From an uncultured Alphaproteobacteria bacterium (GTDB lineage: Bacteria > Pseudomonadota > Alphaproteobacteria > RF32 > CAG-239): a stretch of 64,000 nucleotides of DNA. Each line of letters starts with the position of its first letter. Positions within the stretch are counted from its first letter, which is position 1. Position numbers and translations under genes: made by a program. Location of the stretch: assembly GCA_934254675.1 (NCBI GenBank), contig CAKQLP010000004.1, forward strand, positions 68,432 to 132,431. Reading direction: 5' to 3'. Positions 53,587 to 63,564 of this stretch are shown here, piece after piece. Below the pieces are notes generated by a model. It ran no database searches and was not told the origin of the DNA. It worked only from the letters and a program-made list of their open reading frames with translations.

Positions 53587-53612
53587 AAGTGTACGTCCCT
53601 TTTCTGTTTTTT

Positions 53613-56237
53613 TTAAGCAATCATATCTTTGATTTTAGCGATTGCCTCATTAATTTTTGACGCATCGGAGCCGCCGGCCTGAGCCATATCCGGACGTCCG
53701 CCGCCACCTTGACCGCCAACCACGGCGGAAGCGGCTCGTACCAAATCAACAGCATTATATTTTGCGGTTAAGTCTTTGCTGACACCGACAACGATTGACG
53801 CTTTGTTATCTTTGTCTGAGCACAAAACAACTATGCCGGAGCCAAGATTTTGCATAATGTCATCAACAAAAGCTTTCAGTTCTTTCGGATGGGCATCGGC
53901 AACCAATTTTCCGACAAATTTTACGCCGTTTACGGTTTGAGTTTCATCAGAAGTTGTTTTGCCGCTGGCCAAGCTTTTTTTCAAATTAAAAATTTCTTGT
54001 TCCTGCTTTTTACGTTCTTCCAACAAGCTATTAATCCGCGCCTCTAAATCGTTGAGATTTGTTTTTAAGGTGTTGGCAACCTGATGCAATTTGTTTTCGG
54101 TCGCACGGACATATTCGTCGGCACCGACACCGGTTAAACATTCCAGACGGCGTACGCCGGCAGCCACGGCGGATTCTCCGATTATATGGAAATAACCGAT
54201 GTTTCCGGTTGAGCAAACGTGAGTACCGCCGCAAAGTTCGCGTGAGAATGGTGCATTTTCATCACCCATTGTCACCACGCGCACATCATCGCCGTATTTT
54301 TCATCAAATAAAGCCATGGCGCCAAGTTTTACGGCCTCTTCTTTATTCATAATAACAGTAGTCACTGGTAAATCGTTGCGAATTTGCTCGTTGACGATAT
54401 CTTCAACCTGACGTAATTGTTCGGCAGTAATTTGTTTTGGGTGCGAAACGTCAAAACGCATTCTGTCGGCCTCTACCATTGAACCTTTTTGCGCAACGTG
54501 GTCGCCTAAAATCATTTTCAAAGCTTTATGAGCCAAGTGAGTAACCGAGTGGTTGGCGCAAATGCGCTTGCGGTTTTCTTCATCAACTTCAAAATTAGCG
54601 CAATCACCAACTTTTACCGAACCTTTTTCCAATTCGCAGACGTGCACAAATATTTTTTCTAATTTGCGTTTTGTATCAACAACTTTGGCGGTGAAATTCT
54701 TTGAAACAATCAAGCCAGTATCGCCGACCTGTCCGCCGCACTCGCCATAAAATGGTGTTTGATTGGCGACAAGTTCAAACTTGCCGGAAGTAACTTCTTT
54801 TACTTCTTGGTTGTTTTGAACTAATGACACAATTTCACCATCGGATTTAGTGACGTTATATCCTAAAAATTCGGTCGGATTTACTTTGTCCTCCACGGCA
54901 TACCAAACTTTTTCAACCGCCGTGTCACCTGAACCGGCCCAGTTTTTACGAGCTTCTTCTTTTTGGCGAGCCATACAGGCGTCAAAGCCGGCTGTATCTA
55001 CTTCAATATTTTTATTTTTTAAGGCATCTTGAGTTAAATCCAACGGAAAACCATAAGTATCGTACAACTTGAAAGCAGTTTCGCCACTCAATTTATCGCC
55101 GCGGCCAAGATGTGAAATTTCTTCATCTAAAAGTTTTAAGCCTTTATCTAACGTGCGGCCAAAACGCTCTTCTTCTATTTTGATTGTTTCTTTTATTAAG
55201 TTTTCACGGGTGTAAAGTTCTGGATAAGCTTCGCCCATTTCTTTTTGCAAAGTCGGCAGAAGTTTATAAATCATCGGGTCTTTAACGCCAAGCATATAGG
55301 CGTGACGCATAGCGCGGCGCATAATGCGGCGCAAAACATAGCCACGACCTTCGTTAGATGGCAAAACGCCATCGGCAATCAAAAAGCAAATAGAACGCAA
55401 GTGGTCGGCAATTACATTATGTGAGGCTTTTAAAGGACCGTTAGGGTCGGTATTGGCCATATCGGCAATGGATTTTATTATGTGTTGAAACATATCGGTG
55501 TCAAAGTTGGAGTGAACGCCTTGCAAAATAGCGGCAATACGTTCCAAGCCCATGCCGGTATCAATTCCGGGGCGTTTTAAGTTAATGCGCGAACCATCGG
55601 CCAAATCTTCAAACTGGTCAAAAACCAAATTCCAAATTTCAATAAAACGGTCGCCGTCTTCTTCCGGTGTCCCCGGTAAGCCGCCCCAAACTTCCGGACC
55701 ATGGTCGTAAAAGATTTCGGAGCAAGGGCCGCAAGGTCCGGTGTCGCCCATTTGCCAAAAATTATCTTTGGTGCTGATGCGAATAATTCTATCGTCAGGC
55801 AAACCAGAAACTTTTTTCCATAGATTATAGGCGTCTTCATCGTTATAATAAATTGTTACGGCCAGTTTATCTTTAGGCAAGCCAAAATCTTTAGTCAATA
55901 ACTCCCAAGCAAACGGAATTGCACCTTCTTTGAAATAATCACCAAAAGAGAAGTTGCCGAGCATTTCAAAAAATGTATGGTGGCGTACATCATAACCAAC
56001 GCTGTCCAAGTCATTGTGTTTACCGCCGGCGCGCACGCTTTTTTGCGCGGTTGTCGCTCGGGTATAGTCGCGGGTTTCATTGCCGGCAAGCACGTTTTTA
56101 AATTGAACCATGCCGGAGTTTGTAAACATTAATGTCGGGTCATTATCAGGAACAAGTGATGATGACGGAACAACTTTATGACCGTTCTTGGCAAAATAGT
56201 CCAAAAAGGTTTTGCGGATTTGATTTACACTAGTCAT
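53613..56237 (-). CDS. alaS: Alanyl-tRNA synthetase
   Basis: Charges tRNA-Ala. The 874-residue protein has the class II core ([55 protein letters not shown]), the editing domain with zinc ligands in [13 protein letters not shown] and [13 protein letters not shown], and the C-Ala domain ending [18 protein letters not shown]. Normal length; single gene. Confidence 0.98.
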   Translation of the reverse strand: MTSVNQIRKTFLDYFAKNGHKVVPSSSLVPDNDPTLMFTNSGMVQFKNVLAGNETRDYTRATTAQKSVRAGGKHNDLDSVGYDVRHHTFFEMLGNFSFGDYFKEGAIPFAWELLTKDFGLPKDKLAVTIYYNDEDAYNLWKKVSGLPDDRIIRISTKDNFWQMGDTGPCGPCSEIFYDHGPEVWGGLPGTPEEDGDRFIEIWNLVFDQFEDLADGSRINLKRPGIDTGMGLERIAAILQGVHSNFDTDMFQHIIKSIADMANTDPNGPLKASHNVIADHLRSICFLIADGVLPSNEGRGYVLRRIMRRAMRHAYMLGVKDPMIYKLLPTLQKEMGEAYPELYTRENLIKETIKIEEERFGRTLDKGLKLLDEEISHLGRGDKLSGETAFKLYDTYGFPLDLTQDALKNKNIEVDTAGFDACMARQKEEARKNWAGSGDTAVEKVWYAVEDKVNPTEFLGYNVTKSDGEIVSLVQNNQEVKEVTSGKFELVANQTPFYGECGGQVGDTGLIVSKNFTAKVVDTKRKLEKIFVHVCELEKGSVKVGDCANFEVDEENRKRICANHSVTHLAHKALKMILGDHVAQKGSMVEADRMRFDVSHPKQITAEQLRQVEDIVNEQIRNDLPVTTVIMNKEEAVKLGAMALFDEKYGDDVRVVTMGDENAPFSRELCGGTHVCSTGNIGYFHIIGESAVAAGVRRLECLTGVGADEYVRATENKLHQVANTLKTNLNDLEARINSLLEERKKQEQEIFNLKKSLASGKTTSDETQTVNGVKFVGKLVADAHPKELKAFVDDIMQNLGSGIVVLCSDKDNKASIVVGVSKDLTAKYNAVDLVRAASAVVGGQGGGGRPDMAQAGGSDASKINEAIAKIKDMIA

Positions 56238-56343
56238 TGTACGTCCCTAAAAAAGTTTAAGTAAAATTAATTTTATCGTGGCTAAACTAGCGCAAACTTA
56301 TGGTATTGTCTAGCAGAATCTTTACTGTATTTTCAAAAATATA

Positions 56344-56835
56344 TCAAAAAACATAGGCGGTACCATTCAAATCGATAATTCCCCAATTCAAATAGGTGGC
56401 AAAAATCAGCCATAATAAATAAGGAATGAGTAGATAAGAAGCCGTTTTTTGTATTTTATGATAAGCGTCCATAAGCCAAAGAGTAATAAAATCAAGCAAA
56501 ATAATTGCAAAAAATCCGGCTAAAAACATTCCACAATAGAAAAACAAATATGTCCAGATAATTTGAAACAGCATATTTAGCCAAAAAATTTGTAAAATAG
56601 ACTTTACTTTTGGTGTTTCTTCGGAATTTAGGACTAAAGTTGTGGAAATAATGAGCAAGGTATATAAAATTCCCCAAACAATGGGAAACACGTTGTTTGG
56701 CGGGGTGAATAAAGGTAAATCTATTTTTTGGTAAAAAGTGCTTAAACCAAAGTCATTCAGATATCCGCACAAACCTGCTGTTACGGCAACAGATAAAAAA
56801 GCGTATAAAAAATTAAGCAATTTGTTTCCAAACAT
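56344..56835 (-). CDS. tspO: TspO/MBR family protein
   Basis: TspO is a five-helix membrane protein that binds tetrapyrroles and influences pigment or stress regulation in alphaproteobacteria. The 163-residue product has LPLFTPPNNVFPIVWGILYTLL and PYLLWLIFATYLNWGIIDLNG, the family hallmark segments; the usual PPNW has Asn for Trp. The start at 56835 is set by AAGGAG seven bases upstream; the ATG at 56868 has no such site. Single gene. Confidence 0.9.
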   Translation of the reverse strand: MFGNKLLNFLYAFLSVAVTAGLCGYLNDFGLSTFYQKIDLPLFTPPNNVFPIVWGILYTLLIISTTLVLNSEETPKVKSILQIFWLNMLFQIIWTYLFFYCGMFLAGFFAIILLDFITLWLMDAYHKIQKTASYLLIPYLLWLIFATYLNWGIIDLNGTAYVF

Positions 56836-56985
56836 TTGTTTCTCCTTTTTTAGTAAGGTAATTATCATAAGTTAAAATTCAAGATGTTTATTTTTTTTTG
56901 AAATTTTGTCACATTTTTTATTTGCATTTTGTCAAAAAATGTATATTATAAAGTATAACATTTAAATAAAATATGGAGAACGGTC

Positions 56986-58860
56986 ATGGCAGAAGTAGAT
57001 GAAGGCACAAAAATTAATTTTTTGGGCGGGAATAATGAGTCTAGAATTGGCGGTAACAGTTTATTGATTGAACACGCTGAAAAAGGTGAAGGCAATAAGC
57101 GCATTATGATTGATTTGGGAGCGTTATTTCCTCCAGAATGGACAGATTTAGATTCTGTTATTCCGGATGTGCGCCCGTATTTGGACTATAAGGATAAACC
57201 GGCTGAAAAACCTATTGAAGCATTGTTTATTTCACATTGTCACGAAGATCATATAGGCGGTTTGGTACATTTGGCAAGAGCCGGTTTTAAAATGCCGAAG
57301 ATATATGCAAGCAATTACACGAAACAATTGCTTAAAACCGCTTTTCATGAAGGCAAAGTGCCTTTGGCAAACCAGCCGGAAGTAGAGGCTATTGCAGCCG
57401 GTCAAACAATAGATGTTGCTGATAACATCCATGTTACACCGTTTAATGTTTCGCACTCCACGGTTGGTGCAATGGGATTTCATGTTTTGACAACTGTTCG
57501 AGGAAGAGTAAGCGCAGGAATTGTTGACCCAGGCGACTATCGTTTAGGCGAATCTAAAGTTGGACCGGGGTTTGACGAAAAAGAATTTGTTGAATTTTTA
57601 AAAGATAAGCCAATCACGCACGTTTTGTTGGATTCTACATCCAGCGACAGTTCTGATGAGTATTTGGTTGATTTTAATCAGGCTGTTGCCAATACGTTGG
57701 AACAGGTAAATAAACATCCGGAAAAGCAAGTTATTTCCGCGGTTATTTCTCGTAGTATTCAAAATTTGGCAATTGATTTGGAAACCGCAAAACAATCAGA
57801 TAGAAAAGTGTTTATTGATGGTTATTGGGCAAAACTTGCTTTTATTGCAATGCAACGTAGTGGTTTGCACGATTATGATGACGTCGTGTTTAAAAGTGAT
57901 GATTTAAAACACGCAGAAGCATCTTCATTTTTAAGCCAATATCCTAGAAATAAACGCTATATTATTCCAAGCGGTGCTTTTGCCGAATCTAAGAAAGGTA
58001 TGAAATCCGGTTTGTATAAAATGTCGGAACAGCAAAAAGTATCTCTTGATAAAAATGGCAAAGTAAAAAGTAAAAGCAAAGGAGAGGGCGGACATCCTGA
58101 CTTTACAGTGGATAAATTAACGTTAATTTTGGCTCGTCAACGTTGTATTGAAGCGATTAACGGAAAACAAGTTCGCGCTATGTATAATCGTTTGGCGGCT
58201 TTGGGCGCAACAATTATTGAAAACAAATCCGGAAACAATACCGGTAAATTTGATACAGCTCTAATGCAACGCACCGGTCACGCTGTTCGTTCGGAAACGA
58301 AAAAATTTATTGAATTGATTTTGAATAATCGAAAAAATAAAAGTAAACTTGTTTTTATTCCGATTCATGGCGATGTTCAGCAGTTGACCAATACAACAAA
58401 AGCCATTCGGGAAGCAGGCGGAGAGCCATCTATCTGCTTTAATGCCGATGAAATAAAAGTCTGGGCAGGCGGTACGAAAAAATTGGAACAAAAACCGATA
58501 GAAGATCAACGTTGGATTGCTGTTCAAGTTGAATTTTTGGGCGGTTATGGTTACAGCAGTGCAAACCAATATAATTACACAATTGTTGATCATAACTTTG
58601 CTAAAAAAGAAGATTTATTGGTTATTCATGATGAAAATGAACCGATTGAACGGAGAGATTATGTTCAGAAGGCATTGAAAAAGGCTCGTGAGGATGAAGA
58701 TAATTTTTATGTTCCTTCTCGTCGAGAAGTTCGCGCTGAAAAAGAAAAAATTTCTCGCCGCAAGAAAAAAGAACTTTTAATGCGTCAAATGGCAAAAGAA
58801 GCCGGACTTGATGAAAAAAGTTTTTCGTTTAAAATGAAACGCGGTAAAGGCGGTAGATAA
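56986..58860 (+). CDS. RNase J-like metallo-beta-lactamase/beta-CASP protein
   Basis: A 624-residue hydrolase of the beta-CASP group. The HxHxDH zinc motif is SHCHEDH at residues 83-89. NVSHSTVGAMGFHV, VDPGDYRLGESKVG, THVLLDSTSSDSSDEY and the C-terminal RTGHAVRSETKKFIELI and PIHGDVQQL correspond to RNase J landmarks. The loop ISRSIQNLAIDLETAK fits the RNase J core. It is divergent and has a Lys/Arg-rich C-terminal tail (RRKKKELLMRQMAK...GKGGR), so it may be the genome's RNase J or a paralogue. RNA turnover or rRNA processing is the likely role. Confidence 0.85.
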   Translation: MAEVDEGTKINFLGGNNESRIGGNSLLIEHAEKGEGNKRIMIDLGALFPPEWTDLDSVIPDVRPYLDYKDKPAEKPIEALFISHCHEDHIGGLVHLARAGFKMPKIYASNYTKQLLKTAFHEGKVPLANQPEVEAIAAGQTIDVADNIHVTPFNVSHSTVGAMGFHVLTTVRGRVSAGIVDPGDYRLGESKVGPGFDEKEFVEFLKDKPITHVLLDSTSSDSSDEYLVDFNQAVANTLEQVNKHPEKQVISAVISRSIQNLAIDLETAKQSDRKVFIDGYWAKLAFIAMQRSGLHDYDDVVFKSDDLKHAEASSFLSQYPRNKRYIIPSGAFAESKKGMKSGLYKMSEQQKVSLDKNGKVKSKSKGEGGHPDFTVDKLTLILARQRCIEAINGKQVRAMYNRLAALGATIIENKSGNNTGKFDTALMQRTGHAVRSETKKFIELILNNRKNKSKLVFIPIHGDVQQLTNTTKAIREAGGEPSICFNADEIKVWAGGTKKLEQKPIEDQRWIAVQVEFLGGYGYSSANQYNYTIVDHNFAKKEDLLVIHDENEPIERRDYVQKALKKAREDEDNFYVPSRREVRAEKEKISRRKKKELLMRQMAKEAGLDEKSFSFKMKRGKGGR

Positions 58861-58884
58861 GTCTTTTTACATAACGTGTTATTA

Positions 58885-58955
58885 TCTCTCTTAACTCTTG
58901 TCTTTTATATCAGAATGTTATATGTGTAAAACAAAAGAGTTGAGGGAGATTTTTT
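58885..58955 (+). promoter_or_regulatory. Hairpin overlapping the map ribosome site, followed by T run
   Basis: TCTCTCTTAACTCTT (58885-58899) pairs with AAGAGTTGAGGGAGA (58935-58949) with G-T pairs, followed by six T. It looks like an intrinsic terminator of the upstream gene, but its 3' arm is also the GAGGGAG ribosome site of map. Confidence 0.6.
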
Positions 58956-58958
58956 ATT

Positions 58959-59759
58959 ATGGTTCGCACAAATAAAAATGGTATAAAAATTTATACTGAA
59001 GAAGACTTTGCCGGTATGCGTAAAGCCGGACAAGTGGCTGCCGAATGTTTGGATTATATTGCCGATTATGTAAAAGTCGGGGTTTCTACCGGCGAACTTG
59101 ATGATTTATGTAACGAATTTATGAAAAGCAAGGGCGCGGTTTCGGCTTGTATCGGCTATCACGGTTATCCGAAGGCAACTTGTATTTCCATCAATCAGGT
59201 TATTTGTCACGGAATTCCGGATTATGAACGTAAATTGGCGGACGGAGATATTTTAAATATTGATGTGACCACTATTGTCGATGGTTATTTTGGAGACACC
59301 AGCCGTATGTATTTTGCCGGCAAACCGAAAGTTAAAGGCAAACGCTTATGCGATGTGACATACGAATGTATGATGCGCGGCATAGAAGTGGTTAAACCGG
59401 GGGCGCATTTTGGCGATATTGGCGCGGTTATTGAAGAATACGCGCACAAATATGGTTATTCGGTGGTTGATATGTTTTGCGGCCATGGGGTAGGTAAAGT
59501 TTTTCACGACGAGCCGAATGTTATGCATTGCGGCGTGAAAGGTACCGGTCCGATTATGGAAGAAGGTATGATTTTTACCATTGAACCGATGATTAATATG
59601 GGCAAAAAAGACGGCGTTATTCTTTCGAACGGATGGACGGCCGTGACTTGTGATCACGCGTGGTCGGCTCAATTTGAACATTCTTTGGGGGTAACTAAGG
59701 ACGGTTATGAAATCTTTACTTATTCTCCGAAAGGAATGGATAAACCACCATATAAATAA
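58959..59759 (+). CDS. map: Methionine aminopeptidase type I
   Basis: Removes N-terminal Met from nascent proteins. The 266-residue protein keeps all five metal ligands: the two Asp in NIDVTTIVDGYFGDTSRMY, His in FCGHGVGKVFHDEP, Glu in FTIEPMI and Glu in QFEHSLGVT. Normal length. Followed by radC after nine bases, so a map-radC unit is likely, as in many alphaproteobacteria. Confidence 0.97.
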   Translation: MVRTNKNGIKIYTEEDFAGMRKAGQVAAECLDYIADYVKVGVSTGELDDLCNEFMKSKGAVSACIGYHGYPKATCISINQVICHGIPDYERKLADGDILNIDVTTIVDGYFGDTSRMYFAGKPKVKGKRLCDVTYECMMRGIEVVKPGAHFGDIGAVIEEYAHKYGYSVVDMFCGHGVGKVFHDEPNVMHCGVKGTGPIMEEGMIFTIEPMINMGKKDGVILSNGWTAVTCDHAWSAQFEHSLGVTKDGYEIFTYSPKGMDKPPYK

Positions 59760-59768
59760 AGGTGTTGA

Positions 59769-60485
59769 ATGACGGACGATAAACAGGAAAAGCCTTTATA
59801 TTTGGGGCATCGTGAACGATTGCGCGCCAGATTTTTGGTGGACGAGGGCGCAAGTATGCCGGATTATGAAGTTTTGGAATTGCTTTTGACAATGTCTATT
59901 CCAAGACGAGATGTAAAGCCTTTGGCAAAAAAGTTAATAGCTAAATATGGCGATATCGGCGGTGTGTTGCACGCTCCGGCTCACGAGTTGATAGATGTGT
60001 GCGGATTGAGTGTGAATACATTGGCGTTGCTGAAAGTGGTGGCAACGTGTGCTTTGCGTTCGTCAAGTGCTTGTTTTTCTGATAGCGATGAACCGATTAT
60101 TGCTTATTGGGACCAATTTGAGGATTATTGCCGCCAACTGATGGCATATAAAGAGGTTGAAGAGTTTCGAGTGTTCTTTTTTGATGATGTGTTGCATTAT
60201 AAAGGCAGTAAGCTGATGAATACCGGAACAGTAAACAAAACAATGGCACATCCGCGGGAAATTATTAAGGCGGCTCTTGATAACAAGGCGGTGATTATTG
60301 TTTTGGCGCACAATCATCCGTCGGGTGAGTGTAAACCGTCAATGGCCGATAAACAGCTGACGAAAGAAATCAGTATGGTTGCCGAGGCAATGGATATAGA
60401 AGTTTATGACCACTTGATTGTGACCAGAAATGAAATTTTCAGTTTTCGAAATTCCGGCTTAATTTTACCGAAAATGAGAAAATAA
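59769..60485 (+). CDS. radC: RadC family JAB-domain protein
   Basis: A 238-residue protein with an N-terminal helix-hairpin-helix region (YEVLELLLTMSIPRRDVKPLAKKLI, ICGLSVNT-like segment) and a C-terminal RadC/JAMM domain with GTVNKTMAHPREIIKAAL and the metal-binding AHNHPSGECKPSMAD. The name comes from E. coli; a direct repair role is doubtful, and mobile-element or stress roles are discussed for the family. Cotranscribed with map. Confidence 0.94.
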   Translation: MTDDKQEKPLYLGHRERLRARFLVDEGASMPDYEVLELLLTMSIPRRDVKPLAKKLIAKYGDIGGVLHAPAHELIDVCGLSVNTLALLKVVATCALRSSSACFSDSDEPIIAYWDQFEDYCRQLMAYKEVEEFRVFFFDDVLHYKGSKLMNTGTVNKTMAHPREIIKAALDNKAVIIVLAHNHPSGECKPSMADKQLTKEISMVAEAMDIEVYDHLIVTRNEIFSFRNSGLILPKMRK

Positions 60486-60539
60486 TAAAAAAATGCTTGC
60501 ATTGTGAAAAAATATGTTGTATTAACTTGAATCGGTCAG

Positions 60540-60616
60540 CGGGGCATAGCTCAGCCTGGTAGAGCGCTTGGTTTGGGACCAAGATGTCGCGTGTTCGAAT
60601 CTCGTTGCCCCGACCA
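60540..60616 (+). tRNA. tRNA-Pro(TGG)
   Basis: Complete cloverleaf; acceptor CGGGGCA with TGCCCCG, anticodon loop TTTGGGA with TGG, T-loop TTCGAAT, CCA encoded. Its 3' end borders an integrated element and is the likely attachment site. Confidence 0.95.
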
Positions 60617-62116
60617 CATAAGACGATGACCTCTAGAGAGGATGTTCTCTAGAGGTTTTCTTATTGAAAATAAAGGATTTTTTCCATCTAAAAATAAGTT
60701 CGAATAGAGTAAATTTAAAATCTTGCGTTTTTCATCAGAATTCGAACTTTCATAAATGTCAGGTATCTTAGAAATGAGGATTAGCAAGTCTTTCAAGCTG
60801 TTTAACCCTTGTTTGGTTATCTCATTGTAATGTATTAATTTATTGCTGATATTCTCTATTCTTTTGTTAATGTCTATATATTTTTTATTATATTGTTCCA
60901 GTGTAATACTATTATTGAGTTTCAAGTCAAGCAAGGCATCTAAGCTATTTCCCAACTGGGTTTTTTGACTTTTCAAAATTCGTCTTTCTTCGGTTTCAAT
61001 TTTATGCTTTTCCTTAACTTCTTTTTGAATTGCTACCAAGGATTTTTCTAGCCATTCTTTAGGCACTTTTTTAAGCCTACATAGGTCATCTTTAATTTTA
61101 GCGTCAACTATATTTTCGTTAATGCGAGTGCCTTTACAATGAGGGCAAAACAGATATTTGTGCACCCGTCCGTTAGGCTTAATCTTGACATCTGGAGTAA
61201 TTAAGCCTCCGCAATTTTTGCAATGGATAAGCCCGCGATACAGGTCATCAACTTTTCTTTTTCTATGAGAAGACCTCCCAAGGAGGAGGTCTTGACATTT
61301 TTCAAAAAGTTCTTTGCTTATAAGCTTTGCGTAATTGTGCGGATAAAGCTGACCGTAACATCGCATATAGCCGTAGTAGAAAGGATTTTTGAGCATTCGT
61401 ATAATTGTTTGCTTATGTGCTTTGTTGCCGCGTATTGTTTTAAATCCCAACTCTTCTGCCATACGGGTTAAGTCAGCCAATGAGTAAATTCCAGTTGCGT
61501 ATTCTTGGAAAAGCTTTCTGACAATCGGTCCCATTATAGGGTCAATAATAATGGTAGTTTGGTGCCGGTTGGTTCGCTGATTAAGATATCCAACTGGAGC
61601 TGTGTGGAAGTATTCACCCTTGCTTGGCATTTCCCGCATTCCGCGCTTAACATTATCCGACAAATTCCTAACACATCCCTCTGCTAATAGAATATTCATA
61701 TGGTACATTAGAAATTCATGTCCGCTTGAATTTTTGCTGATAATTTCACCTTCAGTTACAAAATGCAGCTGTGTACTGTGGTTATCAACCAAATCCATAA
61801 TGAAACTGTATTCCTTAAAACCTCTTTGAAGGCGGTCAACCTTATCACAAATTATGGCAATAGGCGTTTTTTGTTTTTTTACAAATTCCAGCATTTCAAA
61901 GAATGTTTTGCGAGCTCCTCGGGTTGAACTTTCGGCAGGTGTATAGGTGGTAATAATGGGGATATTTTTGTTCTTACAATATTGTTGTATGCGGTGAAGT
62001 TGTCCACCTATTGAATACCCATCTTGTTGTTCTCTCGTTGATACCCGTGCAAATGCGACAGCTTTTAAGTTTGAATTTTGGTTCATATCTTTGTCTTTTA
62101 TTAAATAATTTGTCAT
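60551..62116 (-). CDS. Large serine recombinase (integrase)
   Basis: A 521-residue site-specific recombinase. The N-terminal resolvase domain has the catalytic Ser in AFARVSTREQQDGYSIGGQ; the recombinase domain includes HTAPVGYL and TIIRMLKNPFYYGYMRCYG; a zinc ribbon CKNCGG..CPHC and a coiled coil follow. The last ~20 residues (WSGQRDSNTRHLGPKPSALP) are an antisense reading of tRNA-Pro, so the frame was fused to the chromosome on integration and the native C-terminus may end near 60650. AAGGA precedes the ATG, three bases after the neighbouring gene. Confidence 0.92.
   Translation of the reverse strand: MTNYLIKDKDMNQNSNLKAVAFARVSTREQQDGYSIGGQLHRIQQYCKNKNIPIITTYTPAESSTRGARKTFFEMLEFVKKQKTPIAIICDKVDRLQRGFKEYSFIMDLVDNHSTQLHFVTEGEIISKNSSGHEFLMYHMNILLAEGCVRNLSDNVKRGMREMPSKGEYFHTAPVGYLNQRTNRHQTTIIIDPIMGPIVRKLFQEYATGIYSLADLTRMAEELGFKTIRGNKAHKQTIIRMLKNPFYYGYMRCYGQLYPHNYAKLISKELFEKCQDLLLGRSSHRKRKVDDLYRGLIHCKNCGGLITPDVKIKPNGRVHKYLFCPHCKGTRINENIVDAKIKDDLCRLKKVPKEWLEKSLVAIQKEVKEKHKIETEERRILKSQKTQLGNSLDALLDLKLNNSITLEQYNKKYIDINKRIENISNKLIHYNEITKQGLNSLKDLLILISKIPDIYESSNSDEKRKILNLLYSNLFLDGKNPLFSIRKPLENILSRGHRLMWSGQRDSNTRHLGPKPSALPG
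60629..60661 (+). terminator. Terminator hairpin after tRNA-Pro
   Basis: A perfect 11-bp stem ACCTCTAGAGA with TCTCTAGAGGT, followed by TTTTC. It lies inside the 3' end of the recombinase frame on the other strand. Confidence 0.75.
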
Positions 62117-62119
62117 TTT

Positions 62120-63349
62120 TTAATCCTTTATATTAAATTCAGTTTGCGAATTCTCAAGAACATTTTGAGGAAGGTCTCGAGCAGTCTCTTTTTCCTCTAA
62201 AGTTTTTTGTTGGTAATTTTCCTCTGTTGGTAAAACAATAACTTCGTCTTTAACAATGCTTCTGCCAATATCGCCAAAAATCTTGATTAACGTCCGGTCA
62301 TCAGGACTGTAATTTCTAACAATATTGAAGAGTTTTAATGAGGTGACATTTTTACCAATCAACTTTCTGGCGTACGAAGCCCCGCAGTCATCAATAAGTT
62401 TTAACATACCTAGGAACTCAATTTTCTTTTTAAGTTTCATATTTCCTAGGTTTGCCATAATGTTTTCGCTGTTATCGTTCAAAGCATAGATAGAACGTCC
62501 AGCTTCACATATTTTTTTCCAATAATGAGCGTTCAGCCGACGAGAGATTTCACTGCTAAACACATCTCGGAGTGTTATGATATGACCTTCATCAAAGGTG
62601 ATGCCTACTTCCGCCAATTTTTGCCGGATAACTTTTGAAGTGTTGAGCCGTACCTCAAGCCGAAGTACTTGCAAGTTGCCAAGTTTATTGATGTCAATAT
62701 TTTGAAAACTTCGGTGTGCTTCATCGTCAACGCATCTCTTGGGAGAAAAACGCATTTGTTGAATGTCAGCTATTTTGTCATAAACGGCAATTTCGTATTC
62801 ATTATAATGAAATCTAGCGCAATGACCGCCATTAAGGTAGTCCGTATGTCCGCTGCTGGAGCGAGCACCAAAATAAATTTTAGAAACATTGCTGACAATC
62901 ATTTGTGTTGCAAGTCCTCTAGGCAAAATGATGTTTTTGCAAGAGTGAAATCTGACTATCGGTGCGTCGGCTAAAATTTTAGGACTGACACTGATTCCCA
63001 TTTCAATCAAAACCTTTTGTAATTTTAACACTGACTGTTTGAAATCTTGGTCACAAACTTCTTGCAGGTTGTTTCCGTACAATAATTTGGGAATTGAAAC
63101 GTCTATCTGCAAATAGACATTTCTTCCGCCGTGCTGCATTCCGTTAATGAGTAGCAGTTTTGGTTTGTAGTGGCTTAGACGCTTATCTTCAGCAGTCATA
63201 CCTTGGTATGCGGTGGCTATTCCACGTCCGTAGTAACTCAGAACTTTGTTAACCGGTGAGTCAAACTTGTCTTCAATGATTTTAAAATCATTCAAATTTA
63301 GTTTGATTCTTATTGTGTCGCAAATTGCTTTATGGTTTTCAGTTATCAT
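62120..63349 (-). CDS. Phage/plasmid replication initiator, gene II/X-like
   Basis: A 409-residue protein whose N-terminal two thirds resemble replication proteins of filamentous phages and related plasmids (Phage_CRI/Phage_X type): DVSIPKLLYGNNLQEV, KVLIEMGISVSPKILADAPIVRFHSCKNI and CARFHYNEYEIAVYDKIADIQ. Such proteins nick the origin for rolling-circle replication. The second domain includes VLRLEVRLNTSKVIRQKL. It overlaps the small upstream gene by four bases and sits three bases before the recombinase, so the three form one operon. Family assigned by sequence memory, not search. Confidence 0.7.
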   Translation of the reverse strand: MITENHKAICDTIRIKLNLNDFKIIEDKFDSPVNKVLSYYGRGIATAYQGMTAEDKRLSHYKPKLLLINGMQHGGRNVYLQIDVSIPKLLYGNNLQEVCDQDFKQSVLKLQKVLIEMGISVSPKILADAPIVRFHSCKNIILPRGLATQMIVSNVSKIYFGARSSSGHTDYLNGGHCARFHYNEYEIAVYDKIADIQQMRFSPKRCVDDEAHRSFQNIDINKLGNLQVLRLEVRLNTSKVIRQKLAEVGITFDEGHIITLRDVFSSEISRRLNAHYWKKICEAGRSIYALNDNSENIMANLGNMKLKKKIEFLGMLKLIDDCGASYARKLIGKNVTSLKLFNIVRNYSPDDRTLIKIFGDIGRSIVKDEVIVLPTEENYQQKTLEEKETARDLPQNVLENSQTEFNIKD

Positions 63350-63564
63350 TTTGTTTCTCCTTTATTGTTATCATTCATTGAAGTAATATTAAACTGCGCT
63401 TGGTAGAACTGTGAAATCAGTTGACTCAACTGGTTCACAGTTTCCTCAGCGTCTGCAATTTCTTGTTCAGAAGCTCCGCTGTTTTCTAAATCGTCAACAG
63501 CTTGACAAGCTTTCAAAGTGCCTTTGGCTAAATCCAAAGGAGTATTAGTGATAAAAAAATTCAT
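63346..63564 (-). CDS. Small hypothetical protein of the integrated element
   Basis: A 72-residue, mostly helical, acidic protein (TLKACQAVDDLENSGASEQE) with AAGGAG before the ATG. It overlaps the replication-initiator gene by four bases. Possibly a replication accessory or single-strand binding protein as in filamentous phages, but nothing in the sequence shows this. Confidence 0.6.
   Translation of the reverse strand: MNFFITNTPLDLAKGTLKACQAVDDLENSGASEQEIADAEETVNQLSQLISQFYQAQFNITSMNDNNKGETK

Noticed and set aside
60551..60650. C-terminal 20-30 residues of the recombinase as real protein
   Set aside because: They are an antisense reading of tRNA-Pro and its terminator, a known artefact of integration at tRNA genes.
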